60,841 nucleotides of DNA from Reyranella sp. (GTDB lineage: Bacteria > Pseudomonadota > Alphaproteobacteria > Reyranellales > Reyranellaceae): positions 1 through 60,841 of the forward strand of contig NZ_JAUSBN010000072.1 in assembly GCF_030651995.1 (NCBI RefSeq). The letters are read 5' to 3'. The notes beneath the pieces are model-generated. The model saw nothing but the letters and a program-made list of their open reading frames with translations. It was not told where the DNA came from and did no database searches. This document shows positions 1 to 9,653 of this stretch, piece after piece; the first letter of the stretch is position 1; every line of letters begins with the position of its first letter. The position numbers were made by a program, and so were the translations under genes.

Positions 1-1
1 G

Positions 2-715
2 CGCGAGGCCGGCGCCGCCGGCCAGGATCGCGGCGGCGGCACCATGGCGATCATGCACGGCCGGGTATTCGAGAAGGTCGGCGTCAACGTCTCGGCCGTG
101 TTCGGCGAGTTCAGCCCGGAGTTCCGGAGCCAGATCCCCGGCGCCTCCCAGGATCCGCGCTTCTTCGCCGCCGGCGTCTCGCTGGTGGCCCACCTGCGCT
201 CGCCCAAGGTGCCGGCGGTGCACATGAACACCCGCTTCATCGCCACGACACGCGCCTGGTTCGGCGGCGGCGGCGACCTCACGCCCATGGTGCCGCACGA
301 ACCCGATACGCGTGATTTCCACGCCGCGTTCAAGGCAGCCTGCGACAGGTACGACGCCTCCTACTATCCGCGCTTCAAGGAATGGTGCGACGAGTACTTC
401 TTCCTGCCGCATCGCGGCGAACCTCGGGGCGTGGGCGGCATCTTCTACGACTATCTCGACAGCGGCGATCACGGCCGCGATCTCGCCTTTACCCGCGGCA
501 TCGGCGAGACCTTCCTCGACATCTACCCGAAGCTGGTGCGTCGCCACATGAACGACCCTTGGACCGAAGCCGAGCGCGCGCACCAGCTCGCGCGCCGCGG
601 CCGCTACGTCGAATTCAACCTGCTGCACGACCGCGGCACGCGGTTCGGCCTGATGACCGGCGGTAACGTCGAAGCGATCCTGATGTCGCTGCCGCCCGAG
701 GTGCGCTGGCCCTGA
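2..715 (+). CDS. hemF: Aerobic coproporphyrinogen III oxidase, 5'-truncated by window edge
   Basis: Oxygen-dependent oxidative decarboxylation of coproporphyrinogen III to protoporphyrinogen IX in haem synthesis; cytoplasmic dimer. The frame is open from base 2, so the true start lies outside the window; the first residues (REAG...GG) match the family's N-terminal Gly-rich segment, and the Met at base 44 is internal. Recognisable blocks are VFEKVGVNVSAVFGE, WFGGGGDLTP, PRFKEWCDEYFFLPHR, RGVGGIFYDYL and RGRYVEFNLLHDRGTRFGL. The protein stops right after PPEVRWP, where other HemF proteins continue for roughly 20-25 residues to a conserved PRDW-type end; no such tail is visible in the other frames just downstream. 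The family call is secure; whether the short C-terminus is functional is unknown. Confidence 0.93.
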   Translation, partial: REAGAAGQDRGGGTMAIMHGRVFEKVGVNVSAVFGEFSPEFRSQIPGASQDPRFFAAGVSLVAHLRSPKVPAVHMNTRFIATTRAWFGGGGDLTPMVPHEPDTRDFHAAFKAACDRYDASYYPRFKEWCDEYFFLPHRGEPRGVGGIFYDYLDSGDHGRDLAFTRGIGETFLDIYPKLVRRHMNDPWTEAERAHQLARRGRYVEFNLLHDRGTRFGLMTGGNVEAILMSLPPEVRWP

Positions 716-750
716 CAGGCCGCTGAAATGAGCGGGACTCCGGGCGGATA

Positions 751-783
751 AGCGAAACAAACGAAATAACTGAAACAAACGAA
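751..783. repeat. Short tandem repeat, CGAAACAAA-type unit
   Basis: An array of CGAAACAAA / TGAAACAAA units just after hemF. The reverse complement of the same unit is tandemly repeated at 45035-45068, so this is a dispersed minisatellite-like motif rather than chance composition. Confidence 0.55.
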
Positions 784-840
784 TAGGGAATGGCACCCCC
801 TTGAAGTCTTTCAGATCGAGATAGAATCACGGCCACCACC

Positions 841-952
841 AACCTCATGCTGAGGAGGCCCGAAGGGCCCTCTCGAAGCATGTGAACGAGCACTACGTTT
901 GTCCCCACCCTTCGAGACGCATCGCTGCGCGATGCTCCTCAGGGTGAGGTTA
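841..952. repeat. Palindromic intergenic repeat, family I, copy 1
   Basis: Begins AACCTCATGCTGAGGAGG and ends GCTCCTCAGGGTGAGGTT, so the ends are inverted copies. An internal TCGAAG...CTTCGAGACGC pair makes a long imperfect hairpin. A second copy is at 59134-59249. The layout resembles the REP/BIME-like palindromes common in Rhizobiales and Rhodospirillales genomes. Confidence 0.75.
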
Positions 953-1188
953 TCGGGGCTGTTCATAGCCTCTTGTTTTGGCTGCATTCATTTCCGGCCA
1001 GCCTCTTAGGATGAGGGTGGGTGTGGATGCACTTGACGCGGAAAGACCCTGAATCTGGTGCCGTGATGCCCGTGGACGGATCAGGATTGCTCGCCCGTCC
1101 TTTTGAAAAAACCCGCTCCAACGACACGACGGAGCCTGCCCCGAGGGTTTCCGAGGGGGTGCTCCGGTCGGGACGACGGACTTAGATT

Positions 1189-2343
1189 CTACCGCGCCGG
1201 CCAGTTCCACATCGGGCGATCCTCGCCCTCGGCGACGGTCTCGCCCAGTTCCTTGGCCAGCGTGATCCGTCGCCCGCCCGCCGTGGTGAGGGCGGAGACG
1301 AGACGCTCAGCGTGCGAGACGACAATGATCTGCGAACGTTTCGCCGCGCCCGCGATGAGGCGGGCGAGCGGGGCCAGCAGGTCGGGGTGCAGGCTGGTCT
1401 CGGGCTCGTTCAGGATCATCAGCGACGGCGGCCGCGGCGACAGCAGCGCGGCCACCAGCAGGAGATAGCGCAGCGTGCCGTCGGACAGCTCGGTGGCTTT
1501 CAACGGCCGCAGCAGCCCGTGCTGCAGCATCTCGACTTCGAAGTAGCCGTCGCTCACGGCGACATCGACCGAGCCGCCGGGAAAGGCGTCGGCCACGGCG
1601 GCCTCAAGCTGACCTTCGATACCGATCTCCTGGATCGTCGCGATGGCGGCAGCGAGATCGGCGCCATCGCCCGCGAGCACGGGGGTGCGCGTGCCGATCT
1701 GGCGGCGGCGGGCCGGCGCCTCGCTGTCGGTGCGGAAGTGATCGTAGAAGCGCCAGTCGCGCAGCTGCTCGCGCAATGACAGCAGCTCGGCGCCGTCCTC
1801 GGGATTGGCGCAGTGGGTCAGCATGCTGTCGAAGGCCTGCAGGTGCGTATGGGCCTGACGGCGCTGTCCGTTGCGGTCGCGCAGCGTGACCGAAGGGCCG
1901 TGCCGTTCGGCGAAGGCGTTGGCGCGCTGCAGGACGAGCCCGGTCCACAGCGACTCGGTCTTGATCACCGGATCGCGGCCGAACAGTCCCCCCATCACCG
2001 GCAGGCCGAGATCGATCGCATACCCGTAGTCTTCGGAGGAGAAGCCCAGCTTCAGGCTGATCGATCCCTTGCGCACGGTCCCCTGCACCGCCTGCTCGCC
2101 GCGCTTCATGCCGCGCGAGAACTGCTCGGGACCGGCCCACAGAACGGAGGAGATTCCGCCTTCGATGGCCAGGGACTGGATGATCCGTCCCTGCGCGACG
2201 TCGGCCAGCAGCCGCAAGGCGCGATAGAGGCTCGACTTGCCGCTGCCGTTGGCACCGGTGACCACCGTGAGCGGCTCGACTTCGAGCCTGACGTCGCGCA
2301 GAGAGCGATAGCCCGAGATGCAGAGCCTCGAGACGATGCTCAT
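1189..2343 (-). CDS. RecF/SMC-like AAA family ATPase (AAA_21 type)
   Basis: 384-residue predicted ATPase. The N-terminus has a strand-turn typical of OLD/RecF-like proteins (LCISGYRSLRDV) followed by Walker A GANGSGKSS (about residues 31-39). The C-terminal half has a signature-like ELSDGTLRYLLL, Walker B LMILNEPETSLHP and the sensor-like IIVVSHAERLV. This is the arrangement of stand-alone AAA_21/COG4637-type ATPases, whose substrates are mostly unknown. It is the last gene of a leftward run (CoA pyrophosphatase, small membrane protein, CCA transferase, 4-TM protein) and starts 18 bp after the 4-TM gene. No nuclease or toxin-like partner is visible beside it, so a defence role is not supported. 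Confidence 0.85.
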   Translation of the reverse strand: MSIVSRLCISGYRSLRDVRLEVEPLTVVTGANGSGKSSLYRALRLLADVAQGRIIQSLAIEGGISSVLWAGPEQFSRGMKRGEQAVQGTVRKGSISLKLGFSSEDYGYAIDLGLPVMGGLFGRDPVIKTESLWTGLVLQRANAFAERHGPSVTLRDRNGQRRQAHTHLQAFDSMLTHCANPEDGAELLSLREQLRDWRFYDHFRTDSEAPARRRQIGTRTPVLAGDGADLAAAIATIQEIGIEGQLEAAVADAFPGGSVDVAVSDGYFEVEMLQHGLLRPLKATELSDGTLRYLLLVAALLSPRPPSLMILNEPETSLHPDLLAPLARLIAGAAKRSQIIVVSHAERLVSALTTAGGRRITLAKELGETVAEGEDRPMWNWPAR

Positions 2344-2361
2344 GCCGGGCTCATCCTGGGC

Positions 2362-2766
2362 TCATCGACGCTTTGCCATCACCCAACCCGCCAGCAGCGG
2401 CGCCGCGAACAGCGCGAGCACCAGCAGCGGATAGGGCGCGCCCCACCAGAAGCCGAGACGATCGAAGAAGGCTTCGGCACCTTCCTCGTAGGTCACACGT
2501 GAGTAGGTGAAGCTCGCCAGCATCGTCGAGGTCGACCACAGCAGCGCCGCCAGCAACGCCGCCTCGAACCACTGGCTGCCGGTCGTGCGCCGCGCATGGA
2601 TGATCGCCACCATCACGACATAGGGAATCGGCACCAGCGCCTTGTACCATTCGACCGCGCGCACCGAGAGGTTGGCCGCGATCCAGGTGTCGCCCACCAG
2701 GTCGTTCATCACGACGACGGCCGCAATCGCGCACCACAGCGCGAAGACGAGTCCCGGCCGAATCAC
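2362..2766 (-). CDS. Four-helix membrane protein of unknown function
   Basis: 134 residues starting at GTG, whose bases overlap the TGA of the CCA transferase gene (GTGA overlap), so translation is probably coupled. Hydrophobic stretches lie at about residues 6-21 (LVFALWCAIAAVVVM), 44-57 (VPIPYVVMVAIIHA), 68-84 and 113-130 (LLVLALFAAPLLAGWVM), consistent with four transmembrane helices. I do not recognise a family. A longer open frame continues upstream but is out of frame with the CCA gene and Arg-rich, so I took the overlapping GTG. It may be a small inner-membrane protein co-expressed with tRNA maturation and Nudix genes. Confidence 0.7.
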   Translation of the reverse strand: MIRPGLVFALWCAIAAVVVMNDLVGDTWIAANLSVRAVEWYKALVPIPYVVMVAIIHARRTTGSQWFEAALLAALLWSTSTMLASFTYSRVTYEEGAEAFFDRLGFWWGAPYPLLVLALFAAPLLAGWVMAKRR

Positions 2767-3977
2767 GACGCGCGTACCTCCTTCTCGAGCTCGGCCAGGC
2801 AGGCCGCCCGATCCGCCGCGAAATCGCCGTCGATCCACCAGCGTTCGACCGCCTCGATCAAGGCGCCGACCTTGGGCCCGGGCTTCAGACCGAGCTTCAG
2901 CGCATCGCCGCCGCTCACCGGCAATTCGGGCGGCGCCCACGTGCGTGCCATCGCGAGCGCCGCGCGCCAGTCGCCCGGCGCGTTGATCGCGAGCAGCAGG
3001 CGATCGGCGTAGAGATTGCCGCCCAGCGCATAGATCTGCGCACGCCACGCTTTCGGACCGGCGGCCACGTCGATCGCCGGCTCGGCCGCCAGCATGACCT
3101 CGAGCCGCAGGGCTTCCTGTGTCGACAGCCTCAAGCGCTTGCCGATCACCGTCGCGTCCGCATCGGCCGTGAGGATCGATGCCAGACGCCGGACCGCATC
3201 GACCTTGTCTTCGCGCGCGATCAGCGCCCGCAGCCGCGCCGTGCCGTCGCATTCGGGCAGCCAGTGATCGAGGATGGCGGCTTCGCGCATCGCGGCGATC
3301 GTGTCGGCCGGCGCCGGCGCTTCGAGCAGACGCAGCAGCTCCTTGCGCACGCGCTCACCCGACAGGCCGCGCAGGCTGCCGGCATTGCGGCGACAGGCTT
3401 CGAAGCCCGCCGCATCGAACGGCGGCCGCCCGTACCAGGCATGGAAGCGGAAAAAACGCAGGATGCGCAGCCGGTCCTCGGCGATGCGCAGGTCGGGATC
3501 GCCGATGAAGCGCACGCGCGCTTCGGCGAGGTCGATCCGGCCATCGAACGGATCGTAGAGAGTGCCGTCGAGATCGGCATAGAGCGCGTTGAAGGTGAAG
3601 TCGCGGCGGCTCGCATCCTCCAGCCAGTCGTCGGTGAAAGCCACCACCGCATGACGTCCGTCGGTCTCGACGTCGCGGCGCAAGGTCGTTAGCTCCAGGG
3701 GCCGCCCGTCGATGACCGCCGTCACGGTGCCGTGCTTGAGGCCCGTCGGCACCACCTTGATCCGGGCCGCCTTGAGGGCGAGCATCACGGTTTCGGGCGA
3801 CTTGTCGACGGCGAGGTCCGGTTCCTTGCTCAGGATCGTCACGCCCAGCACCGCATCGCGCACCCAGCCGCCCACGAAGCGCGCCGAAATGCCCGCACGG
3901 CCGAGGACATCGAACAACGTATCGACCGCCGCATCGGTCGACCACGGCGGCACCTCCAGACGCCCGACGGGCTTCAT
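2763..3977 (-). CDS. cca: CCA tRNA nucleotidyltransferase
   Basis: 404-residue class II CCA-adding enzyme, which builds or repairs the 3' CCA of tRNAs. Head motif RFVGGWVRDAVLG, then SKEPDLAVD, then the ELTTLRRDVETDGRHA and DWLEDASRRDFTFNALY blocks (NTP-binding/flexible motifs) and GDPDLRIAEDRLRILRFFRF. The ATG at 3977 overlaps the TGA of the preceding small gene (ATGA) and matches the family N-terminus, whereas the upstream open extension is Arg/Gly-rich and implausible. Where most family members carry a D-x-D pair (DIDLA type), this one reads E-P-D, so one metal-binding Asp appears replaced by Glu. It sits in an operon-like run with the CoA pyrophosphatase and two membrane proteins. Confidence 0.9.
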   Translation of the reverse strand: MKPVGRLEVPPWSTDAAVDTLFDVLGRAGISARFVGGWVRDAVLGVTILSKEPDLAVDKSPETVMLALKAARIKVVPTGLKHGTVTAVIDGRPLELTTLRRDVETDGRHAVVAFTDDWLEDASRRDFTFNALYADLDGTLYDPFDGRIDLAEARVRFIGDPDLRIAEDRLRILRFFRFHAWYGRPPFDAAGFEACRRNAGSLRGLSGERVRKELLRLLEAPAPADTIAAMREAAILDHWLPECDGTARLRALIAREDKVDAVRRLASILTADADATVIGKRLRLSTQEALRLEVMLAAEPAIDVAAGPKAWRAQIYALGGNLYADRLLLAINAPGDWRAALAMARTWAPPELPVSGGDALKLGLKPGPKVGALIEAVERWWIDGDFAADRAACLAELEKEVRAS

Positions 3978-4207
3978 GAGGCGAAGAGTCCGCCGTAGCC
4001 CTGATCCTGGGTGAAGAACATGACCAGGAAGCCCACGATCGCGCAGGCGAAGCCCGCGATGCCGAGCCAGGTCATCGGCATGTCCTGCCACGTTGGCAGG
4101 GTGCCGGCGATCTTGCGCTCCTGCTTGATCTTCAACGCCCACGCCCAGAGGAAGAAGGCGCAGAAGGGCGCCAGTACGAGAATCAGGATCAGAAGGACGA
4201 CGCGCAT
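3974..4207 (-). CDS. Small two-helix membrane protein (possibly DUF6111)
   Basis: 77 residues with two hydrophobic helices (about 3-24, VVLLILILVLAPFCAFFLWAW, and 48-65, WLGIAGFACAIVGFLVMFF) separated by a short basic loop. Alphaproteobacteria often place a small DUF6111 membrane protein between a CoA pyrophosphatase gene and a CCA transferase gene. The position, the length and the 'P-TW' loop fit that family, but I assign it from context rather than a strong motif. It starts 18 bp after the Nudix gene and overlaps cca by 4 bp, so it is almost certainly translated. Function unknown. Confidence 0.75.
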   Translation of the reverse strand: MRVVLLILILVLAPFCAFFLWAWALKIKQERKIAGTLPTWQDMPMTWLGIAGFACAIVGFLVMFFTQDQGYGGLFAS

Positions 4208-4225
4208 GGAGGCTCCCGGCCCGCG

Positions 4226-4852
4226 TCAGTCGCCGGCGGTCAGAATGAAGTGAAGGTTCTTCAGCATACCCGCCGTGGCGCCCCAGATGTAGCGCTCGCC
4301 GTACGGCATGGCGTAATAGCGCCGTTCGCGCCCCTGCCAGACCCTGCTGTCGATGCGGTGATTGCGCTCGTCGAGGAAATGATCCAGCGGCACCTCGAAG
4401 ACATCGGCGACCTCGCGCGGATCCGCACGCATCGTGAATCCGGGCGTGACAATGCCCACAATGGGCGTGATCTGGTAGCCGGTACCCGTCCTGTAAAGGT
4501 CGAGCGATCCCACGACGTCGATGAAGTCGCGGGTCAGGCCGACCTCTTCCTCGGTTTCACGCAGCGCCGTCGCCGTCGCGTCGATGTCCTCGACTTGCCG
4601 ACGGCCCCCGGGAAAGGCGATCTGACCCGCATGGCTCGGCATGTCCTCGGTGCGCTGCGTCAGCAGGACCGTGATTCCCGTCTCGCGCCGGATCAACGGC
4701 ATGAGCACGGACGCAGGACGCCATACTTCGGGCATGGCCCCGACACCGTTCAGTGAGAAGTCGCTGCCGATCGGCGGCGATGCCACGCGCAATCCGGATG
4801 CCAAACGCCTGCTGCGCTCGGCCACCCTCCGCACAATTTCGTCAACCGTCAT
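4226..4852 (-). CDS. CoA pyrophosphatase (Nudix hydrolase)
   Basis: 208-residue Nudix protein of the NudL/UPF0035 type, which hydrolyses CoA and its derivatives to 4'-phosphopantetheine and 3',5'-ADP. It carries the family signature LLTQRTEDMPSHAGQIAFPG immediately before the Nudix box GGRRQ...RETEEEVGL, with the catalytic E residues of REx2EE present. The C-terminal part (VPLDHFLDERNH, YGERYIWGATAGML) also matches the family. First gene of the leftward operon; a 66-bp divergent region separates it from the MoxR gene. Confidence 0.9.
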   Translation of the reverse strand: MTVDEIVRRVAERSRRLASGLRVASPPIGSDFSLNGVGAMPEVWRPASVLMPLIRRETGITVLLTQRTEDMPSHAGQIAFPGGRRQVEDIDATATALRETEEEVGLTRDFIDVVGSLDLYRTGTGYQITPIVGIVTPGFTMRADPREVADVFEVPLDHFLDERNHRIDSRVWQGRERRYYAMPYGERYIWGATAGMLKNLHFILTAGD

Positions 4853-4918
4853 GCCCTTGTTCCGGCCTCAATTCTGGGCTTCCCTCAAACATATTCCCTC
4901 GACGACAGGAGCGCCCTG

Positions 4919-5932
<1,014 letters not shown>

Positions 5933-5965
5933 TCGTCTGGCCTAGGCATTGCACTGCGGGAATTC

Positions 5966-6862
5966 ATGGCTGCGCCTTCAACCCTTCATCGGTCGCTCGA
6001 ACTCGCCGGCACGCTGCCCGCCCTGATGGTGGCTGCCGATCGCGTGGCCGCGACCGTCATCCAGGGCGTGCACGGCCGTCGACGCGTCGGCCAGGGCGAT
6101 GCCTTCTGGCAGTACCGGCCCTATCGCGACGGCGACAGCGCGAGCCAGATCGACTGGCGCCAGAGCGCGCGCAGCCGCAATCTCTTCGTGCGCGAGACGG
6201 AATGGGAGGCCGCGGCCAGTATCTGGCTGTGGCGCGACGCCTCGCCCTCCATGCAGTACGCCTCGCTCAAGAACGCCGACACCAAGGCGTTGCGCGCCGA
6301 ATTGATCACGCTGGCGGTGGCCAGCCTGCTGGCCGATGCCGGCGAGCGCGTCGCCATCCTGGGCGGCGGCATGCGCCCCGCCTCCGGCCGGGTCGCCGTG
6401 CGCCGCGTCGCCGAGACCCTGCTCGACGAGTCGCGCGACACGACCCGCACACCCGCCAGCCTGCCGCCGATGGTGCCGCTACCCGCGCATGGCACGATCG
6501 TGCTCGTGTCCGACTGGCTCGATCCGCTGGAGAAGATCGGGGAGATCGTCCGCTACTACGCCAGCGTCGGCGTGCGCGGCCACCTCGTGCAGGTCCTCGA
6601 TCCCGCCGAGGAAGAGCTGCCGTTCGACGGTCATGTGAAGTTCGAGGGCCTCGAATCCGAGGGCCAGCACACGATCCGCCGCGTCGAAGCCGTCCGCTCG
6701 GCCTACGGCGCTCGTCTCGCGGCCCAGAAGGAAGGGCTGCAGCGTCTCGCGCGGCCCGCGAACTGGACCGTGCATCTCCATCGCACCGACCGGTCGCCCC
6801 AGACCGTGCTCTTGTCGCTTTACCTCGCCATGGCCGACATGGGCCGGCTGAACCTGGCCTGA
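5966..6862 (+). CDS. DUF58 domain-containing protein
   Basis: 298 residues. The DUF58 core is seen as GRRRVGQGDAFWQYRPY, SQIDWRQSARSRNLFVRE and a VWA-like fold with WRDASPSMQY (DxSxS-like, the metal-ion site of VWA proteins) at about 91-100. A later strand, TIVLVSDWLDPLEKI, fits the fourth strand of the Rossmann-like fold. DUF58 proteins are regularly encoded beside MoxR ATPases and are thought to be their partners. The gene lies 33 bp after the MoxR stop and 4 bp before the BatA/DUF4159 gene, so one transcript is likely. No transmembrane helix is seen. Confidence 0.9.
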   Translation: MAAPSTLHRSLELAGTLPALMVAADRVAATVIQGVHGRRRVGQGDAFWQYRPYRDGDSASQIDWRQSARSRNLFVRETEWEAAASIWLWRDASPSMQYASLKNADTKALRAELITLAVASLLADAGERVAILGGGMRPASGRVAVRRVAETLLDESRDTTRTPASLPPMVPLPAHGTIVLVSDWLDPLEKIGEIVRYYASVGVRGHLVQVLDPAEEELPFDGHVKFEGLESEGQHTIRRVEAVRSAYGARLAAQKEGLQRLARPANWTVHLHRTDRSPQTVLLSLYLAMADMGRLNLA

Positions 6863-6866
6863 CCGC

Positions 6867-9653
6867 ATGCTGAGTCTCGGCGCATTCGCCTTCGCTGCCC
6901 CCGGCATGCTGGCCCTGCTGGTGGCCCTGCCGGCGATCTATTTCCTGCTGCGGCTGATCCCGCCGCTGCCCAAACTCGTGCGCTTCCCGGCGATCCGCCT
7001 GCTGGTCGGGCTGGAGCCGCCCGAGCAGACTCCGATGAAGATGCCGTGGTGGCTGCTGCTGCTGCGGCTCCTGCTGGCGACGGCGCTGATCCTGGCGGTC
7101 GCGCGCCCGCTCCTGAACCCGCAGGCCGAGCTGCCGGGCCGCGGTCCGCTTCTGCTGGTGATCGACGATGGCTGGTCGAGTGCCCCGGGCTGGGCGACGC
7201 GTACAGCCCATGCCGAGCGGCTGATCCAGCGCGCCGAACGCGCGAATCGCCCGGTCGTGCTGGTCGGCACCGCGCCGGCGCCGCTCGATGCGCCAGCAAC
7301 CCGTCGCGGCGCGATACGTCCCGACGAGGCGCGCACCCTGCTGCGCGCCTTCCGGCCCAAGCCCTGGCCGACCGATCGCGCGGCGGCGGCAGCCGCCATC
7401 GACCAGATGCAACTCGACGCCGGCGCCTATGCGGTCTGGCTGAGCGACGGTCTCGACGACGAGGGCGCCACGCGTCTTGCCGAGCGCCTGCGCCGCTTCG
7501 ACGGGTTGCAGGTGTTGCTGCCCGACCAGGCCACGACCCCGCTGCTGCTCCTGCCGCCGGCCGCCGAAGGCCGCGACCTCAAGGTGCGGGCGCTGCGTCC
7601 CGCCGCCGACGGTCCGCGCAAGGCCGCGATCCAGGCCTCCGACGAGCAGGGCCGCGTCGTGGCCCGGATCGATCTCGACTTCGCCGCGACCGCCACCCAG
7701 GGCGAAGGTGTGCTCTCCATTCCGGCCGAGCTGCGCAACCGCATGGCCCGCCTCGACATCGAGGCCCAGGGCGGGGCCGGCAGCACGATCCTGCTCGACG
7801 AGCGCCATCGCCGCCGCCCCGTGGCGATCCTCGGCGAGCGCGCCACGGCGGGCAACCAGCCGCTGCTGCAGGAAATCTACTTCCTCGAGCGCGCCCTCGA
7901 TCCCTATGTCAGCCTGAGCATCGGCGACCGTGAAGCGGTGCTGACGCGCAACACTGCGGTGCTGCTGATCCCCGATGGTTCCACGCCGTCGGCCAACGAC
8001 CGCGAGGAGATCGCGAAGTGGATCGAGCGCGGCGGCATTGCCGTGCGTTTCGCCGGCCCCAACCTCGCCGCCGGCGCTGACAATCTCGTGCCGACCCCGC
8101 TGCGCCTGGGCGACCGCGCGCTGGGCGGCATCATGAGCTGGGGCCAGCCGAGCGCGCTGGCCGAGTTCCCGCCCAACAGCCCCTTCCTCGGCATCCCGGT
8201 GCCGAAGGACGTGCGCATCTCCCAGCAGGTGCTGGCGGAACCGACGCCCGACCTCGCCGACAAGACCTGGGCGCGTCTGGCCGACGGCACGCCGCTGGTC
8301 ACCGCCGAGAAGCGCGGTCAGGGTTATCTCGTGCTGATCCACACCACCGCCAATACCGGCTGGAGCAACCTGTCCCTGTCGGGCCTGTTCGTGAACATGC
8401 TGCAACGGCTGGTCACGCTTTCGCGCGGCGTCGCGGGCGACGGCGTCAACAAGGCGCTGAAGCCGTGGCGTACCCTCGACGGGTTCGGCCGCCTCGGCGC
8501 GCCGCCCGCCGGCATCCAGATGCTGCCAGCCGATGCCGCCGAAACCTTCCAGCCCCGGCCCTCTTCCCCGCCGGGCCTCTATGGCGACGAGAACGCCCAG
8601 GTGGCCTTCAACATCGGCGGCCGCATCGCGGCGCCCAAGCCGCTGGTGCTGCCGGGCGGCATCGCCACCGATCGGTTGTCCGAGGCCGGCGAGACCGACC
8701 TGTCACGCTGGTTTCTGCTGGCGGCGCTCCTCCTGCTGCTGGCCGACCTGCTGATCTCCCTGTGGCTGCGCGGCCTGCTGCCGAAGGCCGTCCGGTTCGG
8801 ACGCGCCGCGCCGGCCGCTGTCCTGCTGGCTGCCCTGGCCTTCAGCGGCGCCCCCGACCTGCAGGCGCAGCAGCCCCCGCCGCCACAGCCCGGCACAGCG
8901 GCAACCGCGCCGGCCCGGCCAGGTCCGCCGCCGCTCACCGACGAGCAGGCGCTGAAGGGCTCGCTCGACATCCGCCTCGCCTACATCGTCACCGGCGACA
9001 AGGAAGTCGACGACATCAGCAAGGCCGGCCTCGAAGGGTTGAGCGAAATCCTGCGCAGCCGTACTTCGGTCGAGCCCGCCGATCCGGTCGGCCTCGATCT
9101 CGAGCGCGACGAGCCGCGCCTCTATGCGCTGATCTACTGGCCCGTGACCTCGACCCAGCCGGCCCTGTCGCCGCGCGCCCAGGCCGCGCTCGACCGCTAC
9201 CTGCGGACCGGCGGCATCATCTTCATCGATACGCGCGACCAGCAGATGAGCTTCGACCGTCCGGCCGGCGGCAATCCCGACCTCAAGCGCCTGCTGGCCG
9301 GCGTCGAGACGCCGCCGTTGGTCGCCATGCCGCCGAACCACGTGCTCAGCAAGGCCTTCTATCTCCTCTCGGACATGCCCGGCCGCTGGCAGGGCGGAAA
9401 GCTCTGGATCGAGTCGGGAACCGGCCGCGTCAATGACGGCGTGACGACTATCCTGATCGGCTCCAACGACTATGCCGGCGCCTGGGCCGTCGACCAGCGG
9501 GGCCGCGGCCTGATGCCGGTGACGCCAGGCGGCGAGACACAGCGCGAGATGTCCTATCGCTTCGGCGTCAACCTCGTGATGCATGCGCTGACCGGCAACT
9601 ACAAGGACGACCAGGTTCACCTGCAGGACATCATGCAGAGGTTGAGGCGATGA
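6867..9653 (+). CDS. BatA N-terminal / DUF4159 membrane protein
   Basis: 928 residues. The N-terminal 85 residues are the BatA-type membrane module with two helices (about 9-28 and 54-73). A long periplasmic-type middle follows, including a VWA-like region. A third helix (WFLLAALLLLLADLLISLW, about 613) and a fourth hydrophobic segment ending AFSGAPDLQAQQ come next. The C-terminal part from about residue 690 is DUF4159 (IRLAYIVTGDKEVDDISKAG, GGIIFIDTRDQQM). Third gene of the MoxR operon; its last codons overlap the next gene by 4 bp. Likely an inner-membrane partner of the MoxR/DUF58 pair. Confidence 0.88.
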   Translation: MLSLGAFAFAAPGMLALLVALPAIYFLLRLIPPLPKLVRFPAIRLLVGLEPPEQTPMKMPWWLLLLRLLLATALILAVARPLLNPQAELPGRGPLLLVIDDGWSSAPGWATRTAHAERLIQRAERANRPVVLVGTAPAPLDAPATRRGAIRPDEARTLLRAFRPKPWPTDRAAAAAAIDQMQLDAGAYAVWLSDGLDDEGATRLAERLRRFDGLQVLLPDQATTPLLLLPPAAEGRDLKVRALRPAADGPRKAAIQASDEQGRVVARIDLDFAATATQGEGVLSIPAELRNRMARLDIEAQGGAGSTILLDERHRRRPVAILGERATAGNQPLLQEIYFLERALDPYVSLSIGDREAVLTRNTAVLLIPDGSTPSANDREEIAKWIERGGIAVRFAGPNLAAGADNLVPTPLRLGDRALGGIMSWGQPSALAEFPPNSPFLGIPVPKDVRISQQVLAEPTPDLADKTWARLADGTPLVTAEKRGQGYLVLIHTTANTGWSNLSLSGLFVNMLQRLVTLSRGVAGDGVNKALKPWRTLDGFGRLGAPPAGIQMLPADAAETFQPRPSSPPGLYGDENAQVAFNIGGRIAAPKPLVLPGGIATDRLSEAGETDLSRWFLLAALLLLLADLLISLWLRGLLPKAVRFGRAAPAAVLLAALAFSGAPDLQAQQPPPPQPGTAATAPARPGPPPLTDEQALKGSLDIRLAYIVTGDKEVDDISKAGLEGLSEILRSRTSVEPADPVGLDLERDEPRLYALIYWPVTSTQPALSPRAQAALDRYLRTGGIIFIDTRDQQMSFDRPAGGNPDLKRLLAGVETPPLVAMPPNHVLSKAFYLLSDMPGRWQGGKLWIESGTGRVNDGVTTILIGSNDYAGAWAVDQRGRGLMPVTPGGETQREMSYRFGVNLVMHALTGNYKDDQVHLQDIMQRLRR

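Larger units (their letters stand above)
716..1188. other. Gene-free stretch with repeats
   Basis: Lies between the convergent ends of hemF and the AAA ATPase gene. It holds a short 9-bp-type tandem repeat (751-783) and one copy of a palindromic intergenic repeat (841-952). I see no convincing coding sequence in it. Confidence 0.6.

Noticed and set aside
1189..2343. AAA ATPase as part of an anti-phage system
   Set aside because: No effector (nuclease, NADase, toxin-like or membrane pore candidate) is in the immediate neighbourhood. The genes next to it are housekeeping ones.
6306..8405. 699-codon minus-strand frame across the BatA/DUF4159 gene
   Set aside because: Antisense shadow with biased composition (Arg/Gln/Gly/His) and no recognisable domain.
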